From: Acidimicrobiaceae bacterium
GTDB lineage: Bacteria; Actinomycetota; Acidimicrobiia; Acidimicrobiales; Acidimicrobiaceae
DNA: 50,286 bases
Reading direction: 5' to 3'
Assembly (NCBI GenBank): GCA_013044385.1
Contig: JABEUN010000036.1
Span: 1 to 50,286 of the forward strand
How positions within the stretch are numbered: position 1 is the first letter of the stretch; each line of letters opens with the position of its first letter. A program made the translations under genes and the position numbers. This document shows, in pieces, positions 27,178 through 36,219 of the stretch. Under the pieces are notes generated by a model. It was given only the letters and a program-made list of their open reading frames with translations, made no database searches and was not told the DNA's origin.

Positions 27178-27183
27178 TAGCCT
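27178..27183 (+). promoter_or_regulatory. Candidate -10 box (TAGCCT) for cysS
   Basis: TAGCCT ends nine bases before the cysS ATG at 27193. No ribosome-binding sequence precedes the ATG, so the mRNA is probably leaderless or nearly so. Confidence 0.4.
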
Positions 27184-27192
27184 TGAGTACAT

Positions 27193-28554
27193 ATGATTCG
27201 GCTTTTTGATACCCAGTTCTCAGAGATTCGCGAGATTGAGCCAAAAGAGGCCGGGAAGTTCTCCATCTATGTCTGTGGCCCTACTGTCTATGATCGGCCC
27301 CACCTGGGCCACGGGAGATTTGTTCTGGTCTATGACATCCTCCGTCGCTTTCTTGCTTACCAAGGCTTCGACGTGAGATTCATATCCAACATCACCGATA
27401 TCGATGACAAGATTCTCGACAGAGCCAGTAAAGAGGGTATCTCTCCGAAGGAGGTCGCTGACACATATGAGCAGGTGTGGTGGGAGACCTTGGATCGACT
27501 AGGCGTGATGAGGCCGGACGAAGCACCTCACGCAACCGACTGGCTGGCTGAGATGGTCGAGTTGATCGAACTGTTGATCGAATCCGGAGCAGCTTACAGC
27601 ACTCCTGAAGGGGTATATTTCGAGGTCGAGAAGGCGCCCGGGTATGGACTTCTAGCCAGACAGGACTTAAGTGAGTTGCGGGCTGGAGCGAGGGTGGAGG
27701 TAGTCCAGACAAAACGGTCACCCTTCGATTTTGCACTTTGGAAGCTGGTCGAGTCCGACGAGTGGGGTTGGCAAAGCCCATTTGGTTACGGGCGCCCGGG
27801 CTGGCACACTGAGTGCGTCGTGATGGCTCTGGGTCTTCTCGGTGAAGGATTCGACCTCCATGGCGGAGGACTTGATCTCTGCTTTCCTCACCATGAAAAC
27901 GAGCGGATCCAAGCAGTTGCCTCTGGACGGGAGTTTGCCCGCCACTGGATGCACAACGGGTTTGTGATGGTTGGTGACGAGAAGATGTCCAAGAGCCTAG
28001 GAAACTTCGAGACACTGGAAAATCTGCTCGAGAGGTTCGATTCCCGCTCTTACCGCCTCCTAGTTCTCAGGTCCCACTACCGGTCGCCAATGGACGTAAC
28101 GCCCGAAAACTCCGAGGACGCTGAGCGCGCTCTCGAGCGTATCGATGCATTTGCCCGGCGATTTACAGACCTCTGCGAACGGAATCACACTGTCGGAGCA
28201 GATGAAGGTGCGATGAGTCGATTCGTGGCAGCTATGTCGGAAGACCTGAATACCCCGGTAGCTCTGAGTTATGCATTTGAAGCAATTACCGGGGCCAATG
28301 GGTCCATGGATCGGGGCCAGCGCGATAAAGCAGTTGCCTATGCTAAAGCCGCTCTGGCACAACTGGAGATACTCGGACTCGTCGTTGAGTCGAAGATCGA
28401 TGTGCCCGCCGATGTAGTGGCGCTTGCGGAGTTGAGGGTGGCGGCTAGACGGGCAAAGGATTATGCGCTGGCTGACAACTACCGACAGGAGATACTCGAT
28501 CTCGGCTACGTCGTCGAGGATGCAGGGTCTGGTTTCGGGTTCCGACGAGCCTGA
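27193..28554 (+). CDS. cysS: Cysteinyl-tRNA synthetase
   Basis: Class I synthetase that charges tRNA(Cys). Zinc ligands: Cys28 in 'YVCGPTVYD', the Cys in 'GWHTECVVM' and His/Glu in 'FPHHENE'. HIGH box 'HLGHGR' at residues 37-42; '[10 protein letters not shown]' is the KMSKS loop. 453 residues including the C-terminal DALR/anticodon region ('[16 protein letters not shown]'), which argues against the shorter mycothiol ligase MshC. ATG 27193 lacks a Shine-Dalgarno sequence. Confidence 0.95.
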   Translation: MIRLFDTQFSEIREIEPKEAGKFSIYVCGPTVYDRPHLGHGRFVLVYDILRRFLAYQGFDVRFISNITDIDDKILDRASKEGISPKEVADTYEQVWWETLDRLGVMRPDEAPHATDWLAEMVELIELLIESGAAYSTPEGVYFEVEKAPGYGLLARQDLSELRAGARVEVVQTKRSPFDFALWKLVESDEWGWQSPFGYGRPGWHTECVVMALGLLGEGFDLHGGGLDLCFPHHENERIQAVASGREFARHWMHNGFVMVGDEKMSKSLGNFETLENLLERFDSRSYRLLVLRSHYRSPMDVTPENSEDAERALERIDAFARRFTDLCERNHTVGADEGAMSRFVAAMSEDLNTPVALSYAFEAITGANGSMDRGQRDKAVAYAKAALAQLEILGLVVESKIDVPADVVALAELRVAARRAKDYALADNYRQEILDLGYVVEDAGSGFGFRRA

Positions 28555-28591
28555 GAATCTTCGAAATATTGTATTGCAAGAAGGAACTAAG

Positions 28592-28605
28592 TTACTGACT
28601 GGTAA
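28592..28605. promoter_or_regulatory. Operator candidate TTAC-N6-GTAA before acyl-CoA dehydrogenase
   Basis: TTACTGACTGGTAA is a hyphenated palindrome 46 bases before the gene start at 28651 and overlaps a TAATAT (28603-28608) that could be a -10. Such sites suit TetR-type repressors of fatty-acid genes. No regulator gene is next to it. Confidence 0.4.
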
Positions 28606-28650
28606 TATATAACTCGGAAGCGCTTTAGTGCTCTTGAGAGGGGTACCGAG

Positions 28651-29865
28651 ATGGCCGAATTTTCTATGGCCCTTACTGAGGATCAACTTCAGATCCAGAA
28701 GTGGGTCCACGACTTTGCCGAGAATGTCATAAGACCGGCCGCGCACGAATGGGATGAGCGCGAAGAGACACCTTGGCCCATAATCCAAGAAGCAGCCAAG
28801 GTGGGACTTTACTCTTTTGATTTCATCGCAAATGCGTACTCCGACAAGTCCGGTCTTTTGATGCCAATAGTGAATGAGGAGATGTCTTGGGGCGATGCTG
28901 GTATTGCTCTGGCGATCTTCGGTACATCACTGGCTGTCGCAGGTATTTTTGCAAACGGTACTTCAGAGCAGGTGGGAGAGTGGATTCCGCAATGCTTCGG
29001 CACTCAAGAAGACCCTAAGGTCGCTGCGTTCGCAGTGACGGAGCCCGACGCCGGTTCCGATGTCAGCTCCTTGAAGACTAGGGCCGTTTACGACGAGAAG
29101 TCCGACACCTGGACACTGAACGGGACTAAAACCTGGATAACCAATGGAGGCATAGCGGGCGTGCACGTGGTTGTTGCCAGCGTCGATCCATCGTTGGGAT
29201 CCAGAGGGCAGGCGAGCTTCGTGGTCCCGCCCAACACACCTGGACTTTCGCAGGGTCAGAAGTTCAAGAAGATGGGAATCAGGGCGTCCCATACCGCCGA
29301 GGTTGTACTTGCAGATGTGAAAGTGCCTGGCTCCTGCCTACTAGGAGGCAAGGACCGCCTCGATGAGCGGTTGGCTAGGGTACGCGAAGGCAAGCGATCC
29401 TCCTCCCAGGCAGCGATGGCAACCTTCGAGGCGTCAAGGCCGATAGTCGGATCTCAGGCGATTGGTATTGCCCGAGCGGCATACGAGTATTCGCTGAACT
29501 ATGCGAAGGAGAGGCAGCAGTTTGGTAGGGCGATCATCGAGAATCAGGCGATCGCATTCAAGCTAGCCGACATGGCCACTCGGATCGAGGCATCCAGACT
29601 TCTCGTCTATAGGGCTGCGTGGATGGCGGCCAATCGGATCCCATTCACGCAAGGCGAGGGATCCATGTCCAAGGTCTTCGCTGGCGAGACTGCCGTCAAG
29701 GTCACTGAGGAGGCTATTCAGATACTTGGGGGCTATGGCTACGTCAGGGAGTATCCAGTGGAGAGGTGGCACAGGGACTCCAAGATCTACACAATCTTCG
29801 AAGGGACTTCGGAGATCCAAAGACTTATCATTGCGCGCTCCATTTCGGGAGTCCATATCAGATAG
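28651..29865 (+). CDS. Acyl-CoA dehydrogenase
   Basis: FAD-dependent acyl-CoA oxidation enzyme, 404 residues. 'AAFAVTEPDAGSDVSSL', 'GTKTWITNGG', 'ERQQFGRAIIENQAIAFKLA', 'GGYGYVREYPVERW' and 'YTIFEGTSEIQR' are present; the Glu of F-E-G-T is the usual catalytic base of short/medium-chain enzymes, unlike in the other acyl-CoA dehydrogenase of this window. A GAGAGGGG ribosome-binding site precedes ATG 28651. Monocistronic by spacing; the operator candidate lies in its promoter. Chain-length preference cannot be read. Confidence 0.93.
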   Translation: MAEFSMALTEDQLQIQKWVHDFAENVIRPAAHEWDEREETPWPIIQEAAKVGLYSFDFIANAYSDKSGLLMPIVNEEMSWGDAGIALAIFGTSLAVAGIFANGTSEQVGEWIPQCFGTQEDPKVAAFAVTEPDAGSDVSSLKTRAVYDEKSDTWTLNGTKTWITNGGIAGVHVVVASVDPSLGSRGQASFVVPPNTPGLSQGQKFKKMGIRASHTAEVVLADVKVPGSCLLGGKDRLDERLARVREGKRSSSQAAMATFEASRPIVGSQAIGIARAAYEYSLNYAKERQQFGRAIIENQAIAFKLADMATRIEASRLLVYRAAWMAANRIPFTQGEGSMSKVFAGETAVKVTEEAIQILGGYGYVREYPVERWHRDSKIYTIFEGTSEIQRLIIARSISGVHIR

Positions 29866-30156
29866 TGGAGGCAAGAGTCAACAGTTCATGCGGCAGTCAT
29901 CTTTTCGATGCAGCCAAAGAACGTACGTGCTGCTGCTGCGTCAGATGGCGCGAGTCGTGTTGTGCGAGGAGCATTTGACCATGGGGAAGTTGTCCGTTGA
30001 AATGTCACTTCCAAATTCAAATACTCATCTTTAGAGATAGAGAATTGCATATCGATTGGCTCTTTGTCTCACGATCGCTTGCGGAGTTGAGGGTTCGATA
30101 AGTCTCTGCCTGCTCCGGAATGAAACAAGTCTGAGAGCTGCGGTGTTCGGAATCAT

Positions 30157-30750
30157 ATGACCCAAGTTGATATCCCAACTCCGGTAGCTTCGATCAGCCG
30201 TGAACCGAAGAGTCGGTTTGGATGGCTAGCTCCTGTAGTGGTTGTGGTGCTTGTCGACAGGTTGACTAAGACCGTGGCGCTCCACATGGCCGGATCTGGG
30301 CGCTCGACGATGGTTCCCCGACTTCTCGATCTAGTCATTTTCCGAAATCCGGGGGCTTCTCGGGGCCTTCTTGCAAACCACCCAATTGTTCTGGTGCTAC
30401 TCGAAATGCTTGCCGTGGCCATCACCGTGTATCTGGCCCACCGGTTTCGTGGAGGGCTAGGTGGTTTCGGATTCGCAATGATCGCCGGTGGCGGAATCGG
30501 TAATCTGGCGGACCGATTCATCTATGCGGGATTTAAACCGACGTTCCACCTAGGTCAGGTGGTCGATTGGATCTCTTGGCACGGTTCGCGGACTGTCTTT
30601 AACCTTTCGGACGTTGCGATCCAATTGGGATTGGTACTTATCGGCATCTCGATTGTTGCCAACGCAGTGCGAGGCCGAAACCACAAGCGTAGGGTCGACC
30701 GTACGTCAATCCGGAGTTCGACGAGCGCTTCACTTGGAGTGTCGGCTTGA
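30157..30750 (+). CDS. lspA: Lipoprotein signal peptidase (signal peptidase II)
   Basis: Aspartyl membrane protease that cleaves lipoprotein signal peptides after lipidation. Four membrane helices; conserved 'VDRLTK', 'FRNPGASRGLL' (N-x-G-A-x-x-G), 'GGGIGNLADRF' and 'VVDWISW', then 'FNLSDVAI' carry the catalytic Asp pair (in the NLADR and NLSD motifs). 197 residues, with a basic C-terminal tail. PstS, encoded downstream, is one likely substrate class (it has a lipobox). Confidence 0.93.
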   Translation: MTQVDIPTPVASISREPKSRFGWLAPVVVVVLVDRLTKTVALHMAGSGRSTMVPRLLDLVIFRNPGASRGLLANHPIVLVLLEMLAVAITVYLAHRFRGGLGGFGFAMIAGGGIGNLADRFIYAGFKPTFHLGQVVDWISWHGSRTVFNLSDVAIQLGLVLIGISIVANAVRGRNHKRRVDRTSIRSSTSASLGVSA

Positions 30751-31657
30751 CGGAGACCTTTGAAGGGCTTGCCTACTCTCTATAGACGTATGAGTCATGT
30801 TCAATCGGTTTGAGTGCTGATGCTCCTTGTTGAAGTGGTTGAAGTGTCTGCGTGATTGTTCCGAGTCTGCTGCTGTGATGCAATCGAATAGTGCAAACCC
30901 AAAACCGACCGCTCATCCGTCTTGAAGCTACGGTGATGGAATCGGGCCTCGTTGCGGCCCGAATAGGAGTGACTTCAGGTAGGAAAGGAGCCGACAGGTT
31001 GAAAGGTTGCTACATATGGCTCTAAATTGGTCGATCTGGTGGCGCCCAATGGCAATGAGACCGCCGCGGTAGATCCAAGTTGCTATTCCTAGCCGTTTTC
31101 AAGAAGACAACCCAAGGCCATAACATTTCTCCCTAGGTCTCCCCTAGCCGAACCTCGCTCGGGGTGCGGCGTCGTGGGGGGCTTTTATTCCACTGGATCG
31201 ACCTCTGTGAACTGCTTTTTGTCGCTTCGAACTGCTGGGGGTTGTCTGGATCTCCTGCTTTGGGTATAGATGCTCAAGAGGTTCCGCTATGTTTTCGACT
31301 CAACCCGCTTGTACAGACCGCAAGGTTGCAGAAGCAGACAGTTATGTTTGGTTGCACAGCTGAATGGGGGTGGTGGATCAATTCTGGTGCCTGATGACTC
31401 GTGACTGGATTCGCATTTCACCTCTGCGGCGATGACCCGGATATGAGCAACGCTGTTGTCCAGCCAAGTCATTTAAGGGTATCTACCGAAAGGTAACTCG
31501 AAAGATCAGAGCTTTTCATTGGATTGAAGGTGAGGAGGTTGTATGGCTCTTCGCGCTCCACTGGCATGCCGTAGCCCCGATAGTTGGGCGCACCCGTAGG
31601 GATCGTCATATTTTGGCCGGTTCGCGTAAACTTCATACGCTGGTAGTCGGCGTTATG
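30751..31657. other. About 900 nt without a convincing protein gene; possible structured RNA
   Basis: Open frames here are short and unlike any protein family. Between about 30900 and 31190 there are several local hairpins: TCGGGCC/GGCCCGA (30942-30948 with 30956-30962), CCGT/ACGG just before it, and GTGGCG with CGCCGC near 31040-31068. Then comes a GC-rich fold with GGGGGGCTTTTATT (31176-31189) that could act as a terminator. I checked for RNase P, tmRNA, SRP RNA and common riboswitch cores and recognised none. A small frame with a strong ribosome site is at 31543-31599. Confidence 0.35.
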
Positions 31658-32629
31658 TCAGCTGTTCTCGCTGTGTCGTTGTGTCCTGGCGACTATGACC
31701 CTGGCAAGTACGATCAGAAAAACTACTCCCAAAATGAGCAGGAACGCTGCATCGTATGAGAGTTGGACGGCGGACTTGGACGGCTGATTGAAGAAGGTCC
31801 AGACGGCATAGGTGAGGTATCCGAGGGGGGAGTGAGTAATGGTCAACTTGGGTAGACCAGCAGAGAAGCCCGCAGTATAAAGTAACGGAGCCGTTTCTCC
31901 GATCGCTATTGCAATCGCTACTATCAGGCCCGTAGTGATGCCGGGCAGGGCGCTTTTAAGGGAGATTTTTCTAAGTATGTAACCCTCCGAGAGGCCAAGT
32001 GCTTCGCCCCCCTCGGTATATCCTGACGGGACTTGGCGGAGGGCCACCTCGGTCGTCTTCGCGATGTAAGGGATAACCATGATGGAAAGGGTGATGAGAC
32101 CGGCACCCAGACTGAAGCCCCAGTGGAAGTGCACAGCCAGCGCCAGATAGCCAACATAGCCGAAGACAATGGAGGGTATCCCGGCAAGTAATTCTGAGGC
32201 GCTCCGCAGCAGGTTGCCACTTCTTGGTGGTGCGTAGTTCGAAAGATATAGCCCAGACAGCATGCCTATGGTTCCCGCAAGTATCAAAATTCCGACCACG
32301 ATCGTCAAAGTACCGAGAATCTCATTCTTGAGTCCGCCGGCTAGACCTTCAGTAGGGGTGGTAAGAACCGAGAGCTTGAAGTGTGGCAGAGCTTGGATTG
32401 TCACGTGGCCGACGATTAGTACGGCGGGGAAGATAATTGCAAGAAGGGTCAGATATGCGACGGCCCATGCCAATTTTGCTTTGGTTTTGCGTGATGCTGT
32501 GCTTGGAGCATCGGAACCTTTTATCAGCTTGTCGAGATGCTCAAAGCCTAATTCGGGATTGCTAGGTGTCTCGGTCGGTGATTCCAATTCAGACACCTCT
32601 TCCGACTGGAAGCGCTGTAGTGGCCACAC
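31658..32629 (-). CDS. pstA: Phosphate ABC transporter permease
   Basis: One of the two membrane subunits of the high-affinity phosphate importer PstSCAB. 323 residues with a hydrophilic N-terminus of about 50 residues, six helices, '[15 protein letters not shown]' and the ATPase-contact (EAA) loop '[19 protein letters not shown]'. It overlaps the pstC end by 41 nt if started at GTG 32629; GTG 32596 is an alternative start close to the pstC stop. It is the last gene of the pst block. Confidence 0.93.
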   Translation of the reverse strand: MWPLQRFQSEEVSELESPTETPSNPELGFEHLDKLIKGSDAPSTASRKTKAKLAWAVAYLTLLAIIFPAVLIVGHVTIQALPHFKLSVLTTPTEGLAGGLKNEILGTLTIVVGILILAGTIGMLSGLYLSNYAPPRSGNLLRSASELLAGIPSIVFGYVGYLALAVHFHWGFSLGAGLITLSIMVIPYIAKTTEVALRQVPSGYTEGGEALGLSEGYILRKISLKSALPGITTGLIVAIAIAIGETAPLLYTAGFSAGLPKLTITHSPLGYLTYAVWTFFNQPSKSAVQLSYDAAFLLILGVVFLIVLARVIVARTQRHSENS

Positions 32630-33692
32630 GCTTTACCAGGACCCTTGCTCCGATATTCGTCAGGAGAGTGATCAGCATGAGCACCAGTCCTGCCTCGGCG
32701 AGCGTCTTGACGTAGAACCCGGTTCCATCGGATAACGCGGAGTCCAGTTGGGTCACGATCGACGCTGCGATGGTTGAAAAAGTTGAATAGACGTTTGTGG
32801 GTGTGGCGCCGAGAATCGAGCCAGAGATCATCGCAACGGCCATCGTCTCACCAAGGGCACGTGCTAACCCGAGCACCGAGGCACCGACTATTCCGGTCGA
32901 GACCCAAGGCAGCACGATCTTCCTCGTGCTTTCCCAGTCGGTCATTCCAAGTGCGGTTCCCCCCTCCTCGGTCAGGCTCGGGACTTGTCGGATCAGATCG
33001 CGAGCTGTAGCTGCAATGATCGGGATGATCATCACCGCAAGAACCATTCCAGAAGTGAGAAGTCCCTCGCCGTGCCCGACGTCCCCACGGAAGAATCTGA
33101 ACGGGAAGGCATTCGGGAGGTGGTTGGCAATCAATGGATAGAAGTCACGTGAAAGGATTGGGCCTAGCGTCAAAGTTCCCCAGAGCCCGTAAACCACACT
33201 TGGAATTCCCGCAAGCGTTTCGAGGAAGAATCCGATCCCCTTTGACCAGAATGGGGGTAGCTTCTTCACGACAATCAGCGCAGCGCCGATCGAAACTGGG
33301 ACGGCTATGACGATGGCGATCGCTGACGATTCGATTGTTCCCACGATCAGCGGCCAGACGCCAAAGCTTGACCCTTGCGGATGCAGGACTCCGGCGGTCT
33401 TGACAGGCAAGGCGTAGGTCCCCCCGGGCCGCCAATTGGTGGAAGTGAGGAAGCTCCAGCCATTCACCTTGATGGCGGGAAGTGCCTCGGAGAGCAAGAC
33501 CAAAAGGACGACGATCAACGCCAGAAATGGAATGACCGATGCCATCGAACTCACGACTTTGAGGCCGTGTATCGATATCCCCCTGCGCTTTTTTGGTCGC
33601 AGTACAGTTCTAGACAGTCCGTCTCCGGATTCTGGGAGAACGATCGAGTTCATCTTGATTCCATTTACGAACTGTCTCAACAATCCACTCAA
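32589..33692 (-). CDS. pstC: Phosphate ABC transporter permease
   Basis: Second membrane subunit of the phosphate importer. 367 residues, six main helices, '[15 protein letters not shown]' and the EAA loop '[20 protein letters not shown]'. It follows pstS with 69 nt between and overlaps pstA, in one transcription unit. Confidence 0.94.
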   Translation of the reverse strand: MSGLLRQFVNGIKMNSIVLPESGDGLSRTVLRPKKRRGISIHGLKVVSSMASVIPFLALIVVLLVLLSEALPAIKVNGWSFLTSTNWRPGGTYALPVKTAGVLHPQGSSFGVWPLIVGTIESSAIAIVIAVPVSIGAALIVVKKLPPFWSKGIGFFLETLAGIPSVVYGLWGTLTLGPILSRDFYPLIANHLPNAFPFRFFRGDVGHGEGLLTSGMVLAVMIIPIIAATARDLIRQVPSLTEEGGTALGMTDWESTRKIVLPWVSTGIVGASVLGLARALGETMAVAMISGSILGATPTNVYSTFSTIAASIVTQLDSALSDGTGFYVKTLAEAGLVLMLITLLTNIGARVLVKRVATTALPVGRGV

Positions 33693-33761
33693 GGACGGCT
33701 CGAAGGGTGTGAGGAGAAAACCTTCCCCACGCCCTTCGAGTACCGACCGCCTTTTAGTTAG

Positions 33762-34943
33762 CTAGCTACCGATCTTTGCGATCTGGGTTAGGGATAGGGT
33801 TGCGACCGCTGATGGCAGCGGCTGGAAGTTGACCTGTCCCAGGTAGGTCGCTGAATTGCCGTACTGAGGATCCAGTGCCCAAGCGAGTAGGGACTTGATT
33901 GCCTGGGCCTTGTTCGGATCAGCTTGCTTGGAGTTCACGATGGCATACTCGTAGTTGATGATCGGGTAACCATCTTGAGCAGGGCCATAGACCAGCGATA
34001 GCGTCTCATTTGCAGGAGTCTGTGAGGTAAGACCAGCAGCTTCGGCGTTGATGGTCGTGGCATTGAGTGGCTCATAGTTACCCGAAGCGTTTTGAAGCAG
34101 TGCCTCTCCAAGCTTCGCAGTCTGGGTCTGAGCACGGAATGACACTCCGATGTAGGCGATGCAGCCGGGAGTTGCGGCACACCCAGATACCATTCCGCCA
34201 TTTCCAGTCTCGGCGAGGGCGCCCGGCACGGCTGGGAATGACACCGTGGTGCCGAATCCAGGTCCGTTGGCTGAACCCCACCCGCTTGGGTCTGACTTAG
34301 ACAGGTACTGCGTGAAGATGAAAGTGTCGCCCGAACCATCAGACCTGTGAAGCGGGACGATCTTAGTGGATGGAAGTGTCACCCCTGGGTTCGCAGCGGC
34401 GATGGCCGAGGCGTTCCAAGTCGTGATCTTCCCCTGGTAGATAGCTGAGAGTATCTGGCCGTTTAGCTTTAGCGGAGTGGTAACTCCTGGAAGGTTGTAG
34501 TTGATCATCTGCGCGGAGATCGCCAGGGGGATGTTCAGCAGGGTTGGCGTCTGGCTAAGCAAGGTCGGTGACAGATAGGCGTCAGATGCGCCGATGTCCA
34601 CGGTACCCGAGGCTGCGTCCGCAATTCCTGTTCCAGATCCTGTTCCAGCTGTAGTAATCGTGATATTCGAATACTGCTTCGAGTAGGCTGGTGACCATAG
34701 GTTAAACAGCGGATAAAGAAGCGTACTACCGGTCTCTTGAAGGGCGACGTTTCCTGAAGGTGGGGTCTCGAGCGATGCGAAGCTGGGGCCAGCCGTGGTG
34801 CTTGGTGAAGACGTTGTTTGGCTGGAGGCTTGGCTCGTCGTCGGCGATGTAGTGGTTGACGACGACGAGCTTGAGCCGCATCCGGCCAGTGCAACGCCCA
34901 ATATTGAAGTGGCGGCCAGGGCCAGTGGGCGTCTAAACGACAT
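33762..34943 (-). CDS. pstS: Phosphate-binding lipoprotein
   Basis: Extracellular phosphate receptor of the Pst importer. Signal peptide with lipobox L-A-G-C (Cys near residue 22), a Ser/Thr linker of about 30 residues, then the binding fold: 'QETGSTLLYPLFNLW', 'TAGTGSGTGIADA', 'DIGASDAYLS' and 'LHRSDGSGDTFIFTQYL' carry the Ser/Thr/Arg/Asp ligands for phosphate. 393 residues. ATG preceded by AAGGAGG. Confidence 0.95.
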   Translation of the reverse strand: MSFRRPLALAATSILGVALAGCGSSSSSSTTTSPTTSQASSQTTSSPSTTAGPSFASLETPPSGNVALQETGSTLLYPLFNLWSPAYSKQYSNITITTAGTGSGTGIADAASGTVDIGASDAYLSPTLLSQTPTLLNIPLAISAQMINYNLPGVTTPLKLNGQILSAIYQGKITTWNASAIAAANPGVTLPSTKIVPLHRSDGSGDTFIFTQYLSKSDPSGWGSANGPGFGTTVSFPAVPGALAETGNGGMVSGCAATPGCIAYIGVSFRAQTQTAKLGEALLQNASGNYEPLNATTINAEAAGLTSQTPANETLSLVYGPAQDGYPIINYEYAIVNSKQADPNKAQAIKSLLAWALDPQYGNSATYLGQVNFQPLPSAVATLSLTQIAKIGS

Positions 34944-35012
34944 GGGGACGATCCCTCCTTGTAACTTTCTTGCGATACTTTCGCGACATTGAATTAGTTA
35001 GGTTAATTAAGC

Positions 35013-35879
35013 TCAGCCCATTGCGCCAGAGACGTATCTCTGCGTATCTGGCTGTTGTGGATTCGCGAAGATCTGGGTGGTGAGTCCGTACTCCATCAAT
35101 CTTCCTTGGAAGAAGAATGCCGTATTGTGGCTTAGCCTCTTTGCCTGAGCAAGATTGTGCGTTACCACGACGAACGTCACGGCTGGCGCAAGTCTTGCAA
35201 TGAGGCTTTCGACTAACTCGATGGAGAACGGGTCCAGCGCAGAGGTGGGTTCATCCAGAAGGAGCACTTCTGGCCTGACGGCTAGTGCTCTGGCGAGGCA
35301 AAGCAGTTGCTGTTGACCCCCGGAGAGTCGGAACGGCGAATCGTTGAGTCTATCGCTGACCGCTTTCCAGAGGCCTACCTCCTTGAGGAGAGTCTCGGTT
35401 ATCTGGTCAAAGTCACTCTTTCTTGCGAGTTTGTGAGCTTTCACCCCTACTAAGACGTTCTCCCTAATTGACATCGGGAACGGATTGGGCCGTTGAAACA
35501 GCATTCCAACCCGCCTCCTGAGCTGGAGAAGGTCGACCTGACTGTCCCAGATGCTCGTTCCGTCGAGTTTCACCTCTCCGGCTCTTTTGTAACCCCTCAC
35601 CTTGTCGTTCATTCTGTTGAGTGAACGGAGGAAAGTGGTCTTTCCAGATCCGGAAGGACCTATCAGGGCGGTAATCGACCCGCGAGGAAACTCGAGATTG
35701 ATGTCCTCGAGGATCATCGTGGAGCCGAATCCAAGGTCTAGAGAATCCGTTCTGATGACCGGGTTTGCCACTGCGGTGACGTTCGGTGCCTCGCCGGAGG
35801 TCATCAGCGCATCACTTTGGATCGACGCAGCATGCTCCACCGGTTCGATCATCCTTGGCCACATCCTTATGAGATCCAC
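35013..35879 (-). CDS. pstB: Phosphate ABC transporter ATPase
   Basis: ATPase of the phosphate importer. Walker A 'GPSGSGKTTFLRSLNRMND' (the S-x-N-R-M-N-D extension is typical of PstB), 'MLFQRPNPFPMSIRENV', signature 'RLSGGQQQLLCLARAL', Walker B 'VLLLDEPTSALDP', switch 'VVTHNLAQAKRLS'. 288 residues with an N-terminal extension of about 40 residues; GTG 35879, ATG 35864 or ATG 35852 could start it. It is the first gene of the block, which is unusual, and sits behind the PHO box. No phoU is seen. Confidence 0.94.
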   Translation of the reverse strand: MDLIRMWPRMIEPVEHAASIQSDALMTSGEAPNVTAVANPVIRTDSLDLGFGSTMILEDINLEFPRGSITALIGPSGSGKTTFLRSLNRMNDKVRGYKRAGEVKLDGTSIWDSQVDLLQLRRRVGMLFQRPNPFPMSIRENVLVGVKAHKLARKSDFDQITETLLKEVGLWKAVSDRLNDSPFRLSGGQQQLLCLARALAVRPEVLLLDEPTSALDPFSIELVESLIARLAPAVTFVVVTHNLAQAKRLSHNTAFFFQGRLMEYGLTTQIFANPQQPDTQRYVSGAMG

Positions 35880-35910
35880 CCTCGCAGACCACGCGACCGG
35901 CCTGAGCGGG

Positions 35911-35916
35911 ATGCTA
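35911..35916 (-). promoter_or_regulatory. Candidate -10 box (TAGCAT) of the pst operon
   Basis: TAGCAT on the minus strand, 26 nt after the PHO repeats. The matching -35 position reads GGTAAC, a poor match, as expected for an activator-dependent promoter. Confidence 0.35.
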
Positions 35917-35942
35917 CTTGCACCAGATGAGAAGTTACCTAT

Positions 35943-35975
35943 TTCAGGTGAATTATGGGTAAACGGAGAGTAAAT
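35943..35975 (-). promoter_or_regulatory. PHO box: three 11-bp direct repeats upstream of pstB
   Basis: Read on the minus strand: ATTTACTCTCC, GTTTACCCATA, ATTCACCTGAA, head to tail with an exact 11-bp period. The 7-base cores (ATTTACT, GTTTACC, ATTCACC) match the GTTCACC-like units bound by actinobacterial PhoP/RegX3 response regulators. The box lies 64-96 bases before the pstB start and about 26 nt before a TAGCAT -10, the place for an activator. Phosphate-starvation induction is inferred. Confidence 0.7.
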
Positions 35976-36219
35976 AGATCAGGTACGAAGATCAACATAT
36001 GCGATATCCAAACAAAGGTTCTGGGGTTCTCGGATTGTCAATTTCGCTAGTCCTCTAGATCGGTTCGGGAGCCACTACAATGGTTTGCAAGTCAACTACA
36101 GATCTTCCGCTTTATTCGTTTCGATCCGGCTCGGCGCTAGCTAGTTTCGGTCAGATTCTTCGACTTAGGCATGGCGGAAGGGTTCAGTCGATTGTGTCAC
36201 ATCCAAAAAGGGAGGTTCG

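Noticed and set aside
26953-27192. T-box or other leader for valS
   Set aside because: No T-box core (GGTGGNACCGCG-like) or terminator found in the 240-nt divergent gap.
31164-31394. 76-codon plus-strand frame in the lspA-pstA gap
   Set aside because: Begins inside the GC-rich fold; Trp/Cys-rich translation without family look or ribosome site.
31543-31599. 18-codon ORF (MALRAPLACRSPDSWAHP) with a strong GTGAGGAGG ribosome site
   Set aside because: Faces the 3' end of pstA with no downstream gene to regulate and no amino acid run; could be real, but there is no support beyond the ribosome site.
30751-31657. RNase P RNA or tmRNA
   Set aside because: None of the universally conserved core segments or a tRNA-like T-loop end could be found.
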